Positions 27,743 to 36,255 of a DNA stretch of 64,000 nt are shown one piece after another. The translations under genes and the position numbers were made by a program. The stretch spans positions 496,001 to 560,000 of the forward strand of contig CANLOQ010000002.1 of NCBI GenBank assembly GCA_947492925.1, read 5' to 3'. The DNA comes from an uncultured Sulfitobacter sp. (GTDB taxonomy: Bacteria; Pseudomonadota; Alphaproteobacteria; Rhodobacterales; Rhodobacteraceae). Positions within the stretch are counted from its first letter, which is position 1, and every line of letters starts with the position of its first letter. A model generated the notes under the pieces. The model ran no database searches. It was not told where the DNA came from and was given only the letters and a program-made list of their open reading frames with translations.

Positions 27743-28446
27743 CCCTCCGGCTCCACGGGCAGCGCGCCAATCACCGCCGGCATCACCTCGCGTTCCAGCT
27801 TGCGCCGCATCGCGCGTTCGTAATCCGCAAACCCGTTGGCAATTTCCAGAAACGCACCACGCCCGTGCAACACCTCCGCCCGGTAGAACGCAATCAGCCC
27901 CAGCTCCCCCTCGAAATCCGCCGCATTCACCACCAATCCGTTGACCGTGATCTCGTCAAAGGGAAACGCGCCATAAGCCTCCTGCGGCCCAAATCCTTCA
28001 TTATTCTGCCCGTCCCCGGCCATATCCAGCACCCGCCGGTCACACACCGGCGCACGCTCGAACAATCGCGCACCATGTCCCAGCGCGTATCCCATCGCCG
28101 TCGGATAATCCGAATGCCCCCTTTCGGTGGCCGCCACGGTCTCTGCCGCCCGCAGCAGCGCCGCACGGCTGTCGATCACTGTCCAGTCCAGCAACAGATC
28201 CTGCTGATACCGCCCCGACCATTCGTAGACCGCCAGCGCAACCGGCGCGTCCACCGCAAAAAATGCCGCCTGCACCTCGGGCGCGGTCAACGCCGCCACC
28301 ACACCTCCGCGCTGCAACCGGTCTTCGGCAGGATCAACCGAACTCGATACATCCAGCGCCAACAGCAATGCCAGCCTGCAAGACGCCGCCGACACAACCC
28401 CCGGTGCTGCAACAAAAGCCGCGCAAAGCCCCGCCCGCCAGATCAT
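27739..28446 (-). CDS. DUF1194 secreted von Willebrand A domain protein (copy 2)
   Basis: A 235-residue paralogue: signal peptide (MIWRAGLCAAFVAAPGVVSA), first MIDAS loop LDVSSSVD, a conserved EWSGRYQQDLLLDWTVID block shared closely with copy 3, and second MIDAS loop DMAGDGQNNEG. The body ends with a DYERAMRRKLEREVMP helix. The start overlaps the stop of copy 3 (ATGA). It is more similar to copy 3 than to copy 1, which suggests two successive duplications. Periplasmic or secreted location is predicted; function unknown. Confidence 0.82.
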   Translation of the reverse strand: MIWRAGLCAAFVAAPGVVSAASCRLALLLALDVSSSVDPAEDRLQRGGVVAALTAPEVQAAFFAVDAPVALAVYEWSGRYQQDLLLDWTVIDSRAALLRAAETVAATERGHSDYPTAMGYALGHGARLFERAPVCDRRVLDMAGDGQNNEGFGPQEAYGAFPFDEITVNGLVVNAADFEGELGLIAFYRAEVLHGRGAFLEIANGFADYERAMRRKLEREVMPAVIGALPVEPEG

Positions 28447-29132
28447 TGCAGCGCGCCTATGACTGTCACCCGCACTTCACGTTCCAGCTTGTCGCGGATT
28501 GCGCGGGCGTAATCCTCAAACCCGTCCGCCACCACCATGAACGCGCCGGGGCCATGCAACACCTCTTCGGCGTAGAACTGCGTCAGCCCCGCCTCAGTCT
28601 GAAAATCCGCCGCATTGGCCACGACCAGCCCGTTCACCGTGATCCGGTCAAACGCTCCCTCGCGGTAGATGCGCCGGGGCCGGTGCCCTTCGTTGTTCTC
28701 GCCGTCCCCGGCAATGTCGATGGTCTGTGCCAGACAGCGTGGCGCGCGCGCCATCATTTCCCCGGCAAAGCGCATCGCCTCTCCCATCGCTGTCGGAAAT
28801 TCATTGTAGCTGCGCGACGACCGCTCCAGCACCGTCGCCGCCCTTGCCAGATCCTGTGGCCCGCGCACCAGCGTCCAATCCAGCAGCAGTTCCTGATTGT
28901 ACCGCCCCGACCATTCAAAGGCCGCCAGCGCCACGGGGGCCTCTACCGCCAGAAACGCATCGACCACCGCGGGATCGCGCAACGCCGCCGCAGTGCCGCC
29001 GCGCTGCAACGCATCTTCGGCCGCATCAACAGAACTCGAAATATCGAGCGCCAGCAACAAGGCCAGGCGGCACTCTACCGCCCCCGCAGGGACGGCCCCC
29101 AGCATCAATGCGGCAACGGCGGCGCGCAGCAT
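28443..29132 (-). CDS. DUF1194 secreted von Willebrand A domain protein (copy 3)
   Basis: A 229-residue paralogue: signal peptide MLRAAVAALMLGAVPAGA, first MIDAS loop LDISSSVD, EWSGRYNQELLLDWTLV, second MIDAS loop DIAGDGENNEG. The ATG at 29132 comes two bases after the glyoxalase stop; a longer start at 29168 would overlap that gene. It is first of the three copies in transcription order. The intact metal site in all three copies implies selection to keep function, but no partner is recognised. Confidence 0.82.
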   Translation of the reverse strand: MLRAAVAALMLGAVPAGAVECRLALLLALDISSSVDAAEDALQRGGTAAALRDPAVVDAFLAVEAPVALAAFEWSGRYNQELLLDWTLVRGPQDLARAATVLERSSRSYNEFPTAMGEAMRFAGEMMARAPRCLAQTIDIAGDGENNEGHRPRRIYREGAFDRITVNGLVVANAADFQTEAGLTQFYAEEVLHGPGAFMVVADGFEDYARAIRDKLEREVRVTVIGALQ

Positions 29133-29134
29133 GT

Positions 29135-29569
29135 TTACCAGTGTCCGGTGTTTTCCATGCTGGCCCACGGCTCTGCCGGTTCCAGCGCATCCCCTTCCTG
29201 CAACAGCTCCACGGATATGTTGTCAGGGCTGCGCACAAAGGCCATCCGCCCTTCGCGCGGAGGACGGTTGATTGTCACACCGTTGTCCATAAGGTGCTGA
29301 CATGTTTCATAAATATTCTCAACCGTATAGGCCAGATGGCCAAAGTGACGGCTGTCCGACGGCAGGCCGTCATCACCATCCCAGTTATAGGTCAGCTCCA
29401 CATCCGCGTGGCCATCGTCCATCCCCGGAGGGCACAGAAACACCAGCGTAAAACGCCCGCCTTCGTTTTCCATCCGGCGGCGTTCCACCAACCCCAGCAA
29501 CTTGTAAAACGCGATTGACGCCTCAAGGTCTTTGACGCGCACCATCGTGTGCAGATATTTGATCGGCAT
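29135..29569 (-). CDS. gloA: Lactoylglutathione lyase (glyoxalase I) or close VOC relative
   Basis: A 144-residue VOC-fold metalloenzyme. Ligand positions appear in KYLHTMVRVKDLEASIAFY (His7), DVELTYNWD (Glu), HFGHLAYTVE (His) and ISVELLQEG (Glu), the pattern of GloA. It isomerises the hemithioacetal of methylglyoxal and glutathione to S-lactoylglutathione. AAGGAGA lies upstream of the ATG. It heads the DUF1194 triplet with a two-base gap and follows the SLAM-like gene by about 80 bases. Confidence 0.85.
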   Translation of the reverse strand: MPIKYLHTMVRVKDLEASIAFYKLLGLVERRRMENEGGRFTLVFLCPPGMDDGHADVELTYNWDGDDGLPSDSRHFGHLAYTVENIYETCQHLMDNGVTINRPPREGRMAFVRSPDNISVELLQEGDALEPAEPWASMENTGHW

Positions 29570-29650
29570 GGGAAGTCTCCTTTGATCTCAGGTCACCGCG
29601 AACCTAGCATGCCGCGCCGCTGATACCAGCCACGCACGGCAAGTTGACCA

Positions 29651-31030
29651 TCAAAAGGCGGATTTGATCCCAAAGTTCAGACCAACACGGTTGGTGTCAT
29701 AAAGCCCGATGTTGCTGTCCGTCGTCGATGCCGACAGGCGGACCGTGGGATTGAACCCGTAATAGTCAATCTCTTTGAAGGTGGCAGTCACATCAGCAAA
29801 GATGCGGTTGTCCTGCCGCCCGTCGGGTGAATCCCGGCTGATGTCATAGTCGCGCCAGCTTGCTCCCAGCCCGAATTGCACCGCCGCGCCCAGAACGGGT
29901 TTGCGCAGCGACAGGCCGGTGCGCAGGGTCACTTCGCTGAATTCTGAACCGGGGTTCGGTGATTGGGTGACCCGCGCCGACAGTCCGACAAAACCGCTGT
30001 TGCCCGACGCAAAAGCCTGCGTCACGCTGGCTGACAGACCGATGGTATCGCGGTCGGGCGTGGCCTGTCCCCACTGCCGTTCCAGATCAGCGCCAAAGCG
30101 CAGCTGGCGGCGGGCGTCGGCAAAGACCGTCTGCTGCGCCTGCGTGCGCAGATACGCCGCATAGCGCGCCCCGCCGTACCAGGTCTGGCCACCCTCGATG
30201 TCCAGCGCAAACTCGTGCCGCCGGTCATCGCTCAGATGGCGAAACCCATAGCCCGCCGCGATGCTGCCAAAGGCATAATCCGATCCTTTGATGGTATCGT
30301 TGCTCAGATCATCCGTGATCGAAAAACTGCGGTAGCTCAGCGACAGCTTTGCGTCATGCGCCGTGGTGGGCGTCTGGTGAAAGCGAAAGCGCGTGCGCAG
30401 GGCACCGCCGATCTCGATCCCCGCTATCGCCTGCGCCTCGTCGTCCAGATCGTATTCAATCTGTTCGCCAAACAGCAGTTCGGACACCGCATAATTCAGC
30501 CGCGACCGGTCTCGGGCAGAACCGTTGTTGATGTTGGAATTGGGGGCCAGCGTAAACGTCAGGTCCGTCCGCCACGGATTGCGCTGTTTGACATAGCCGA
30601 AATCCCGCTGCGCACGCGCCCGCAGGGCGGCAGTCGGCGCATGCTGTGCGGCCCGGCGCAACCACAATTGCGCCCGCGTCCGCTTGCCATCGGTTGCCAG
30701 AACCTGCGCCATGATAAGCGCCGCCGAATATCTCTGCGCATCGTTCTGCGACAGCGCCCATGCCTTGCGTGCCGCGGCGCGGGCAGGGGGGATATCACCC
30801 ATATCGCGCGCCGCACGGGAAAGGATCAGATAGGCGTTGCGATCTTCCGTGTCGCGCACCACCAGTGCTTCGGCATACCGTCTTGCGGTGACCGCATCAC
30901 CATCTCGCAGGGACACCATCGCCGCACGGCGCAGATCGTCCGGGCTAAGCGCAACCTGCGCCGAGGCGGGCAGACCGACGCATATGACCAGCGCTGCCCC
31001 CGCACACCATCGCCACAGCGAGGCCCGCAT
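29651..31030 (-). CDS. SLAM-like surface lipoprotein assembly modifier (TPR plus outer-membrane barrel)
   Basis: A 459-residue exported protein. Signal peptide MRASLWRWCAGAALVICVGL ends near PASAQ. Residues about 27-160 are helical repeats of TPR type (DAVTARRYAEALVVRDTEDR). From about 163 the sequence turns into alternating beta strands beginning WRTDLTFTLAPNSNINNG, the typical entry to the SLAM (DUF560) barrel, and ends in a terminal Phe (FGIKSAF), the outer-membrane signal. SLAMs move lipoproteins to the cell surface. The gene overlaps the preceding lipoprotein gene; starts at ATG 31030 or GTG 31033 are both possible. Confidence 0.78.
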   Translation of the reverse strand: MRASLWRWCAGAALVICVGLPASAQVALSPDDLRRAAMVSLRDGDAVTARRYAEALVVRDTEDRNAYLILSRAARDMGDIPPARAAARKAWALSQNDAQRYSAALIMAQVLATDGKRTRAQLWLRRAAQHAPTAALRARAQRDFGYVKQRNPWRTDLTFTLAPNSNINNGSARDRSRLNYAVSELLFGEQIEYDLDDEAQAIAGIEIGGALRTRFRFHQTPTTAHDAKLSLSYRSFSITDDLSNDTIKGSDYAFGSIAAGYGFRHLSDDRRHEFALDIEGGQTWYGGARYAAYLRTQAQQTVFADARRQLRFGADLERQWGQATPDRDTIGLSASVTQAFASGNSGFVGLSARVTQSPNPGSEFSEVTLRTGLSLRKPVLGAAVQFGLGASWRDYDISRDSPDGRQDNRIFADVTATFKEIDYYGFNPTVRLSASTTDSNIGLYDTNRVGLNFGIKSAF

Positions 31031-32070
31031 CACTCACGATTTTCGCGGTAGATCGTAAAGCCGTTGGTTTCGCGCACGCCTTCGCCTGAAATCGGGTCGA
31101 GCGTGGTCTCCGTCACAATCACACCAACCAGCTCGTTTGCATTTTCGCCCGCCAGAATGCCGTAATACTGACCTTCCTCGTAGACCACCGGCTCGCCGGA
31201 ATCGTTCGTAAACTGCGAGAAAACGCCGCCGGTGAATTCGCCGTTCTGGTCAAGCGCGTTTGGCGCGATGACAAACCTGACCCCGGGTATCCGGCTCAAG
31301 GTCGCATTGTTGGCCTCGCCCACGCGGGCGATCACGTCATCGGTGATCTCGACCCCGTTGATATCGAACACCCGCCTGTTGTTGACCTCGCCCCGCACGG
31401 CACCTTCAAAACGCCCGGTGTCTTCGTTGAAGTCGTCAAAATCAATGTTGAATTCCACATCCGACGTTGTGTATTCCAACCGGCCACGCTGGTTGAAGTC
31501 GCGCAGTCCGGCACCTTGGCCGACGTAAATGCCTTGCCCGGTGGTCGGCAGATCAACATCCCCGTTGCGCTGATAGACAAACCCGCCAAAGCCGTACTGG
31601 ACGTAGGCCCCCGTGCGCACAATCGCGAATTCAGTGTTGCCCGTGCGGCTGACTCCATAGATCGCGCGGTGCGTGAACTGGTTGATCGGCTCACCGGTGA
31701 TCGTGTCGGGATATTGCTCGACCGCCTCATAAACGGCGTAATCGCCCAGGCTGCCAACGGCCGATCCGCGGATATAGGGGGTGTCGGCACCGCCGTCAAA
31801 AGGCAGGTTGTCCACGAAAAACGTATCATCCTCGGAATTATAACGGACACCGCGCGCAAACCCGTTGCCGGTCTCGCCATCCTGCGGTTCGCGTCTGAAA
31901 ATCGTGTCGCTCGACTGCGGCGAGGTCGTGCCCGGCGGTATCGTGCGATCACTTTCGATCCCATCGCCCGTGTCCGGCCCTCCGTTGGTCGCGTCCTCAC
32001 CAAAAGGGGCTTCTCCCCCGCACCCTGCCAGAATCGCGCAGAATGCCAGCCCGGCCAGATTGATTTTCAT
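31030..32070 (-). CDS. TbpB-like surface lipoprotein, likely SLAM substrate
   Basis: A 346-residue lipoprotein. MKINLAGLAFCAILAGCGGE has its lipobox at LAGC (Cys about residue 17). A linker rich in Gly, Asp, Thr and Ser follows (about 20-60), then a beta-rich body. The C-terminal GQYYGILAGENANELVGVIV resembles the TbpB/factor H-binding barrel consensus (YGxxAxELxG). GGVFSQF is another TbpB-like turn. The gene directly precedes the SLAM-like gene, as in known substrate-SLAM pairs. Ligand unknown; nothing shows transferrin binding. A longer start at 32097 is unlikely because it would precede the signal peptide. Confidence 0.7.
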   Translation of the reverse strand: MKINLAGLAFCAILAGCGGEAPFGEDATNGGPDTGDGIESDRTIPPGTTSPQSSDTIFRREPQDGETGNGFARGVRYNSEDDTFFVDNLPFDGGADTPYIRGSAVGSLGDYAVYEAVEQYPDTITGEPINQFTHRAIYGVSRTGNTEFAIVRTGAYVQYGFGGFVYQRNGDVDLPTTGQGIYVGQGAGLRDFNQRGRLEYTTSDVEFNIDFDDFNEDTGRFEGAVRGEVNNRRVFDINGVEITDDVIARVGEANNATLSRIPGVRFVIAPNALDQNGEFTGGVFSQFTNDSGEPVVYEEGQYYGILAGENANELVGVIVTETTLDPISGEGVRETNGFTIYRENRE

Positions 32071-32267
32071 GTGTCTTCGCCTATCCGATGTGTTCACGCG
32101 ACAATACCCAAGAACCCCGCCCCCTTGTCAACGGCTCCCCTTAAAATTCGATTAAATTCGCGCCGCCGCGGTCTTCTTACCACGATACCGCATATCGCTG
32201 TTCCTGCGTAGGGCGCGCCCAGATATAGTGGTGCCCGAATCCCAGCCCGTTTCCAAGGACGCCCCCC

Positions 32268-33185
32268 ATGCCCCTCTCGCCCGACCAGCAAGCCGAAATC
32301 GACGCCCTGCGCAGCCAGACCACCCAAACCCTGCGCGCCACCGTCCCGGGGATGGAGGCGCATCTGTACAAGGCATACGAAGTGCTCGACCACGGTTTCA
32401 TCCGCGTCATCGACTATATGGGCGACGATGCCGCCATCTGTCAGGCCGCCCGCGTCAGCTACGGCAAGGGCACCAAATCCGTGCAGAACGACGAAGGGCT
32501 GATCCGCTACCTCATGCGCCATTGGCACTCCACCCCGTTCGAGATGTGCGAGATCAAGCTGCACGTCAAACTGCCCGTCTTTGTCGCCCGCCAGTGGATC
32601 CGCCACCGCACCGCCAACGTCAACGAATACTCCGCCCGCTACTCGATCCTCGACCGCGAATTCTACATCCCCGCGCCCGAGCATCTGAACGCGCAATCAG
32701 TCGTCAACAATCAGGGCAGGGGGGAACTGCTCGAAGGGGCCGAAGCCGCCCGCGTGTTGGAAATCCTCAAGGCCGACAGCAACCGCGCCTATGACCACTA
32801 CGAAGAAATGATCTCAGAGGAAGACGGCCAAAGCGGCCTCGCCCGCGAACTCGCCCGCATGAACCTGCCTGCGAACATCTATACGCAATGGTACTGGAAA
32901 GTAGACCTGCACAACCTCTTCCACTTCCTGAGGCTCCGCGCCGACGCCCACGCCCAATATGAAATCCGCGTCTACGCCGACGCGATCTGCAAGGTGGTGG
33001 CCGATTGGGTGCCCGCCGCCTACGGCGCGTTCGAGGATTACCGTTTGGGGGGGACCACGATGTCCGGCAAAGCGCTGGACTGCGTGCGCCGCATGATTGC
33101 GGGCGAAGAGGTGACGCAAGAGACGTCGGGGATGAGCAAGGGGGAATGGCGGGAGTTTATGGGGGTTTTGAACGACCCCGCATAG
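32268..33185 (+). CDS. thyX: Flavin-dependent thymidylate synthase
   Basis: A 305-residue ThyX. The signature RHRx7S is [28 protein letters not shown] is the conserved C-terminal helix. ThyX methylates dUMP to dTMP using FAD, NADPH and methylene-tetrahydrofolate, and releases tetrahydrofolate rather than dihydrofolate. CAAGGA lies upstream of the ATG. It is divergent from the TbpB-like lipoprotein gene, with about 200 bases between starts. Codon use becomes AT-richer immediately after its stop. Confidence 0.93.
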   Translation: MPLSPDQQAEIDALRSQTTQTLRATVPGMEAHLYKAYEVLDHGFIRVIDYMGDDAAICQAARVSYGKGTKSVQNDEGLIRYLMRHWHSTPFEMCEIKLHVKLPVFVARQWIRHRTANVNEYSARYSILDREFYIPAPEHLNAQSVVNNQGRGELLEGAEAARVLEILKADSNRAYDHYEEMISEEDGQSGLARELARMNLPANIYTQWYWKVDLHNLFHFLRLRADAHAQYEIRVYADAICKVVADWVPAAYGAFEDYRLGGTTMSGKALDCVRRMIAGEEVTQETSGMSKGEWREFMGVLNDPA

Positions 33186-33275
33186 CGGGGCAAAAGGCTC
33201 CAGTGGAGCGTTTTGAGTTCAAAACGGGCGCGCACGCTTGCGCGGCCAACAGTAAAAAATAAAGGGCGGCACGAA

Positions 33276-34142
33276 ATGAAGTTTTCGCTAAATTACTACG
33301 GTGGAATGGCTGACGAGCATCTGCTCGATTTTTATGATGCGTCCCGCGCCATGATGGGTTTTGAGCGAACATTAGCATTGACGGCGCACTTGGTCATCAA
33401 TGATGAAATCATTACACAAGTCACCTCCTTAAAAGGCGCAAGGGTTCTGCTCGCACCAATGGAAGCAGGAAGTCTTAGAATTCCCGCGTACGTTGTGGCT
33501 GGGGCAACGGCTATTTATTCCCTTGGTTCGCTGGAGCAAGACAACCCGATTGGCCATCTGATGTACTCTGCTTACGACGCAATGGTTCATGCGGCGCTGG
33601 GTACCGGATTGAATTACGACAAGCCGCTAAGAGAACACATCCAAGCACCTCAGGCACCAATAAAGCAGTTCTTGCCCAACGATCCTAAGATTCAGGCTCT
33701 GGTCGAAAAGTGTGAAGCACCCCTCGCAGAAATGCATAGACCTATCACAAAATCAGAAACTGCTAGATCGGCGGAAATAGTTGAAGGTCGCGGAGTACGA
33801 ATGCCAAGGCCAATTGGTCCACCGCTAACTTCGGAAACTTATGATATACTGAGATACGCGGAGCGGGACCTCAAGCCGTCAATGATTTTCGGAAAGGTCG
33901 CCAGCTACAACTTGAACTCATTTAAAGGGCGAATGTTTTGCATGCATGAACAGAGACTCATTTCATTTGTTCTGAGTGAGCAATGTAGAGGTCCGAACGA
34001 AGTTAAAAGAATTGTTGAAAGCCTTGGTGCCAATGCAGCCGACATTAATAGTGATGCGTCAATTATCAAATTTCACGTGATAGCAGAACGTCGAAGAACA
34101 GGGTCAGTCCGTTCTTATCGCGTCATGCAGCTAAGTGAATAA
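33276..34142 (+). CDS. Hypothetical protein in AT-richer segment
   Basis: A 288-residue protein, family not recognised. Residues 1-30 (MKFSLNYYGGMADEHLLDFY) look like a beta strand and helix. A segment AYVVAGATAIYSLGSLEQ (about 75-95) is hydrophobic and Gly/Ala-rich and might touch the membrane. The second half (from about 190) includes YDILRYAERDLKPSMIFGKV and SYNLNSFKGRMFCM, possibly a small beta domain. The gene is distinctly AT-richer than its neighbours. It sits between thyX and a HigB/HigA pair and has an AAAGGG ribosome site. This suggests horizontal acquisition; a defence role is possible but unsupported. Confidence 0.6.
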   Translation: MKFSLNYYGGMADEHLLDFYDASRAMMGFERTLALTAHLVINDEIITQVTSLKGARVLLAPMEAGSLRIPAYVVAGATAIYSLGSLEQDNPIGHLMYSAYDAMVHAALGTGLNYDKPLREHIQAPQAPIKQFLPNDPKIQALVEKCEAPLAEMHRPITKSETARSAEIVEGRGVRMPRPIGPPLTSETYDILRYAERDLKPSMIFGKVASYNLNSFKGRMFCMHEQRLISFVLSEQCRGPNEVKRIVESLGANAADINSDASIIKFHVIAERRRTGSVRSYRVMQLSE

Positions 34143-34340
34143 ATTACTACACCACCCGCGACATACCCCACCCGAATCCCCAAACACGTCCGGCACCGCC
34201 GGACAGCGCCCGGACCTCCCCCATGGGGAGGGCGCTTCGCACCCACCCCGAGGTCCAAGCGCTGCCCTCTGACGCAATGTCACGCACCCAAATCCCAAAT
34301 TGACACTACATCCAATCCATGATACGTACCGCGTACCGTC
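34143..34340. other. Intergenic hairpins before higB
   Basis: No gene seen. GTCCGGC-acc-GCCGGAC (34188-34204) is a perfect seven-base hairpin that could end transcription of the upstream gene, and a CTCCCCCATGGGGAG stem follows. Just before higB, GTACCGCGTACCG contains two copies of GTACCG, a possible HigA operator. Confidence 0.4.
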
Positions 34341-34622
34341 ATGATCAAAACCTTCGCCTGCAAACAGACTCGCGCCCTGCACACCGCAGGCCAACCCGCC
34401 CGTCAATTCCGCCCCTTTGCCCGCCAGGCCAAACGCAAACTCCTGATGCTCCACGCCGCCAGCGAATACCGCGACCTCAAAAACCCACCCGGCAACCGCC
34501 TCGAAAAACTCCAAGGCAATCGCGCCGGGAAATCTTCAATCCGTATCAACGACCAGTGGCGTATCTGTTTCCGCTGGGACCAAGGAGACGCCTACGATGT
34601 CGAAATCTGTGATTACCATTGA
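34341..34622 (+). CDS. higB: HigB-type (RelE/ParE fold) toxin
   Basis: A 93-residue toxin of the RelE superfamily. ASEYRDLKNPPGNRLEKLQGN and SIRINDQWRICFRW match the HigB branch, whose members cut ribosome-bound mRNA. The toxin gene precedes its antitoxin, the inverted order typical of higBA, with a 26-base overlap. There is a spaced CATGA/TCATG repeat around the start. Residues of the catalytic C-terminal part look intact. Confidence 0.87.
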   Translation: MIKTFACKQTRALHTAGQPARQFRPFARQAKRKLLMLHAASEYRDLKNPPGNRLEKLQGNRAGKSSIRINDQWRICFRWDQGDAYDVEICDYH

Positions 34623-34908
34623 CCCGATCCACCCCGGCGAAATCCTGTCCGAGGAATTTCTCGTTCCCCACGGCCTCAGCGCGACCGCCTTTGCCAAGCG
34701 CCTTGGCGTGCCCGCAAACCGCATCACGCGGATCATCGCGGGCAATTCATCCATCACCGCCGACACCGCGCTGCTGCTCGCCGCTGCATTCGATGTCACG
34801 CCGGAATTCTGGCTGAACCTGCAAACCACCTATGATCTGGACCGCGCCCGCGGCGACGAAGCGCTGGCCGAAAAGGCGCGGGCCGTGCAGGTGATCGCCG
34901 CTGAATAG
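34597..34908 (+). CDS. higA: HigA-family antitoxin
   Basis: A 103-residue Xre-type antitoxin. IHPGEILSEEFLVPHGLSAT opens the HigA motif, the helix-turn-helix follows (FAKRLGVPANRITRIIAGNS), and DVTPEFWLNLQTTYDL closes it. HigA binds HigB and represses the operon through its HTH. The overlap with higB implies coupled translation. Confidence 0.9.
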   Translation: MSKSVITIDPIHPGEILSEEFLVPHGLSATAFAKRLGVPANRITRIIAGNSSITADTALLLAAAFDVTPEFWLNLQTTYDLDRARGDEALAEKARAVQVIAAE

Positions 34909-34910
34909 CA

Positions 34911-34950
34911 TACACCGGACGGTGTACGCAGGGTGCACAGGGGGTGTACG
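34911..34950. promoter_or_regulatory. Palindrome and GGTGTACG repeats upstream of the P450 gene
   Basis: TACACC-ggac-GGTGTA (34911-34926) is a perfect six-base palindrome just after the higA stop. GGTGTACG occurs at 34921-34928 and again at 34943-34950, 22 bases (about two helical turns) apart. This could be an operator of the P450 gene (start 34987). It could equally be part of the TA operon's downstream region. By-eye observation only. Confidence 0.4.
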
Positions 34951-34986
34951 CTAGACACCCCCCTGCGAAACCTCCAAACTCGCCCC

Positions 34987-36168
34987 ATGTTTGACCTCGC
35001 AAATCCTCCCGCCGGTTTTACCGAAAACCCCTTTCCGCATTACGACGATCTGCTGCAAAACAGCCCCGTCACGCCCCAGCCTGACGGCTCCTTTCTCATC
35101 TGCCGTCACGCCGATCTGACCGCCATCTACAAGGATACGACCCTCTATATTTCCGATAAAAAACAAGCCTTTGCGCCCAAGTTCGGGCGTGGCACCCCGC
35201 TCTATGAACACCACACCACCAGCCTCGTTTTCAACGACCCGCCGCTGCACACCCGCGTGCGCCGGATCATGACCGCTGCGCTGACGCCGCGCGCCTTGGC
35301 GTCGATGGAGCCGGGGCTGATTGCCACCGTGGATACCTTGCTGGATCAAATGCCGCAAGCTCCTGATATTATTGAAGATTTCGCATCCGTCATCCCCATC
35401 CAGATCATCGGAAACCTCCTCGACATCCCGATGGCAGACCGCGGCCCGCTGCGCGATTGGTCCCTTGCCATTCTCGGCGCGCTTGAGCCCACGCTGACCG
35501 ATGCACAACGCGTCAAAGGTGATACCGCCGTCACAGAATTTAAGGCGTACTTACAAGAGCTTATCGCCCATCGCCGCGCCCATCCGGGCGATCCGGAGAC
35601 CGACGTTCTGACCCGTCTCATCGCCGGCGACAAAGACGGCACGCTGACGGAAATAGAGCTGATCCAGAACTGTATCTTCATCCTGAATGCGGGCCATGAA
35701 ACCACGACAAATCTCATCGGCAACGGCCTCGCCCTTCTGCACGACAATGTCGATCAAAAAGCTTTACTTTTGAATGACTTGACCCTGATCGACAGCGCTG
35801 TGGAAGAGGTGCTTCGCCTGCGCTCGCCCAACCAGTTCGGCAACCGCGAAACCACCGCGCCAGTGACTTTCGGCGGTCACAAGATCCCGCCCGGCACCAA
35901 CCTGCATCTGTGCATCGGCGCGGCAAACCGTGATGCCGAAGTCTTTGATACGCCAGCAAAATTTGACATCACGCGCCACCCCAACCGCCACCTTGCCTTT
36001 GCTGCCGGTCCGCATGTCTGCGTCGGGCTCACACTGGCCCGCATGGAAGGACGCATCGCGATCCAGCGCTTTTTGCAGCGCTATCCCGACTATTCGCTGT
36101 CCCCCGACCGCGTTCCGGGGGGGAGGATCAGGTTTCACGGCTACACCCGGCTGCCAGCAACCCTCTAA
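34987..36168 (+). CDS. Cytochrome P450
   Basis: A 393-residue soluble bacterial P450. The I-helix oxygen-activation motif is AGHETT, the ExxR motif is EEVLRLRSP, and the haem-binding loop is FAAGPHVCVGLTLA (Cys ligand). It would hydroxylate or otherwise oxidise a small hydrophobic molecule in the cytoplasm, needing a ferredoxin and reductase that are not in the window. The ATG at 34987 gives the normal N-terminus FDLANPPAGFTENPFPHYDD. Substrate unknown. Confidence 0.9.
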   Translation: MFDLANPPAGFTENPFPHYDDLLQNSPVTPQPDGSFLICRHADLTAIYKDTTLYISDKKQAFAPKFGRGTPLYEHHTTSLVFNDPPLHTRVRRIMTAALTPRALASMEPGLIATVDTLLDQMPQAPDIIEDFASVIPIQIIGNLLDIPMADRGPLRDWSLAILGALEPTLTDAQRVKGDTAVTEFKAYLQELIAHRRAHPGDPETDVLTRLIAGDKDGTLTEIELIQNCIFILNAGHETTTNLIGNGLALLHDNVDQKALLLNDLTLIDSAVEEVLRLRSPNQFGNRETTAPVTFGGHKIPPGTNLHLCIGAANRDAEVFDTPAKFDITRHPNRHLAFAAGPHVCVGLTLARMEGRIAIQRFLQRYPDYSLSPDRVPGGRIRFHGYTRLPATL

Positions 36169-36255
36169 GCCCAAGAAAAGACTGGACTTGCTGCACCCCG
36201 CGCGGCAATGTTGGCGGATAAAAATGCGGTAAATACAAAAGAACGAGGGAAACCC

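Noticed and set aside
27454-28512. A 352-residue plus-strand Pro/Arg-rich frame opposite the DUF1194 genes
   Set aside because: It is antisense to three coherent paralogues with signal peptides. The repeats in the shadow frame only mirror the duplicated genes.
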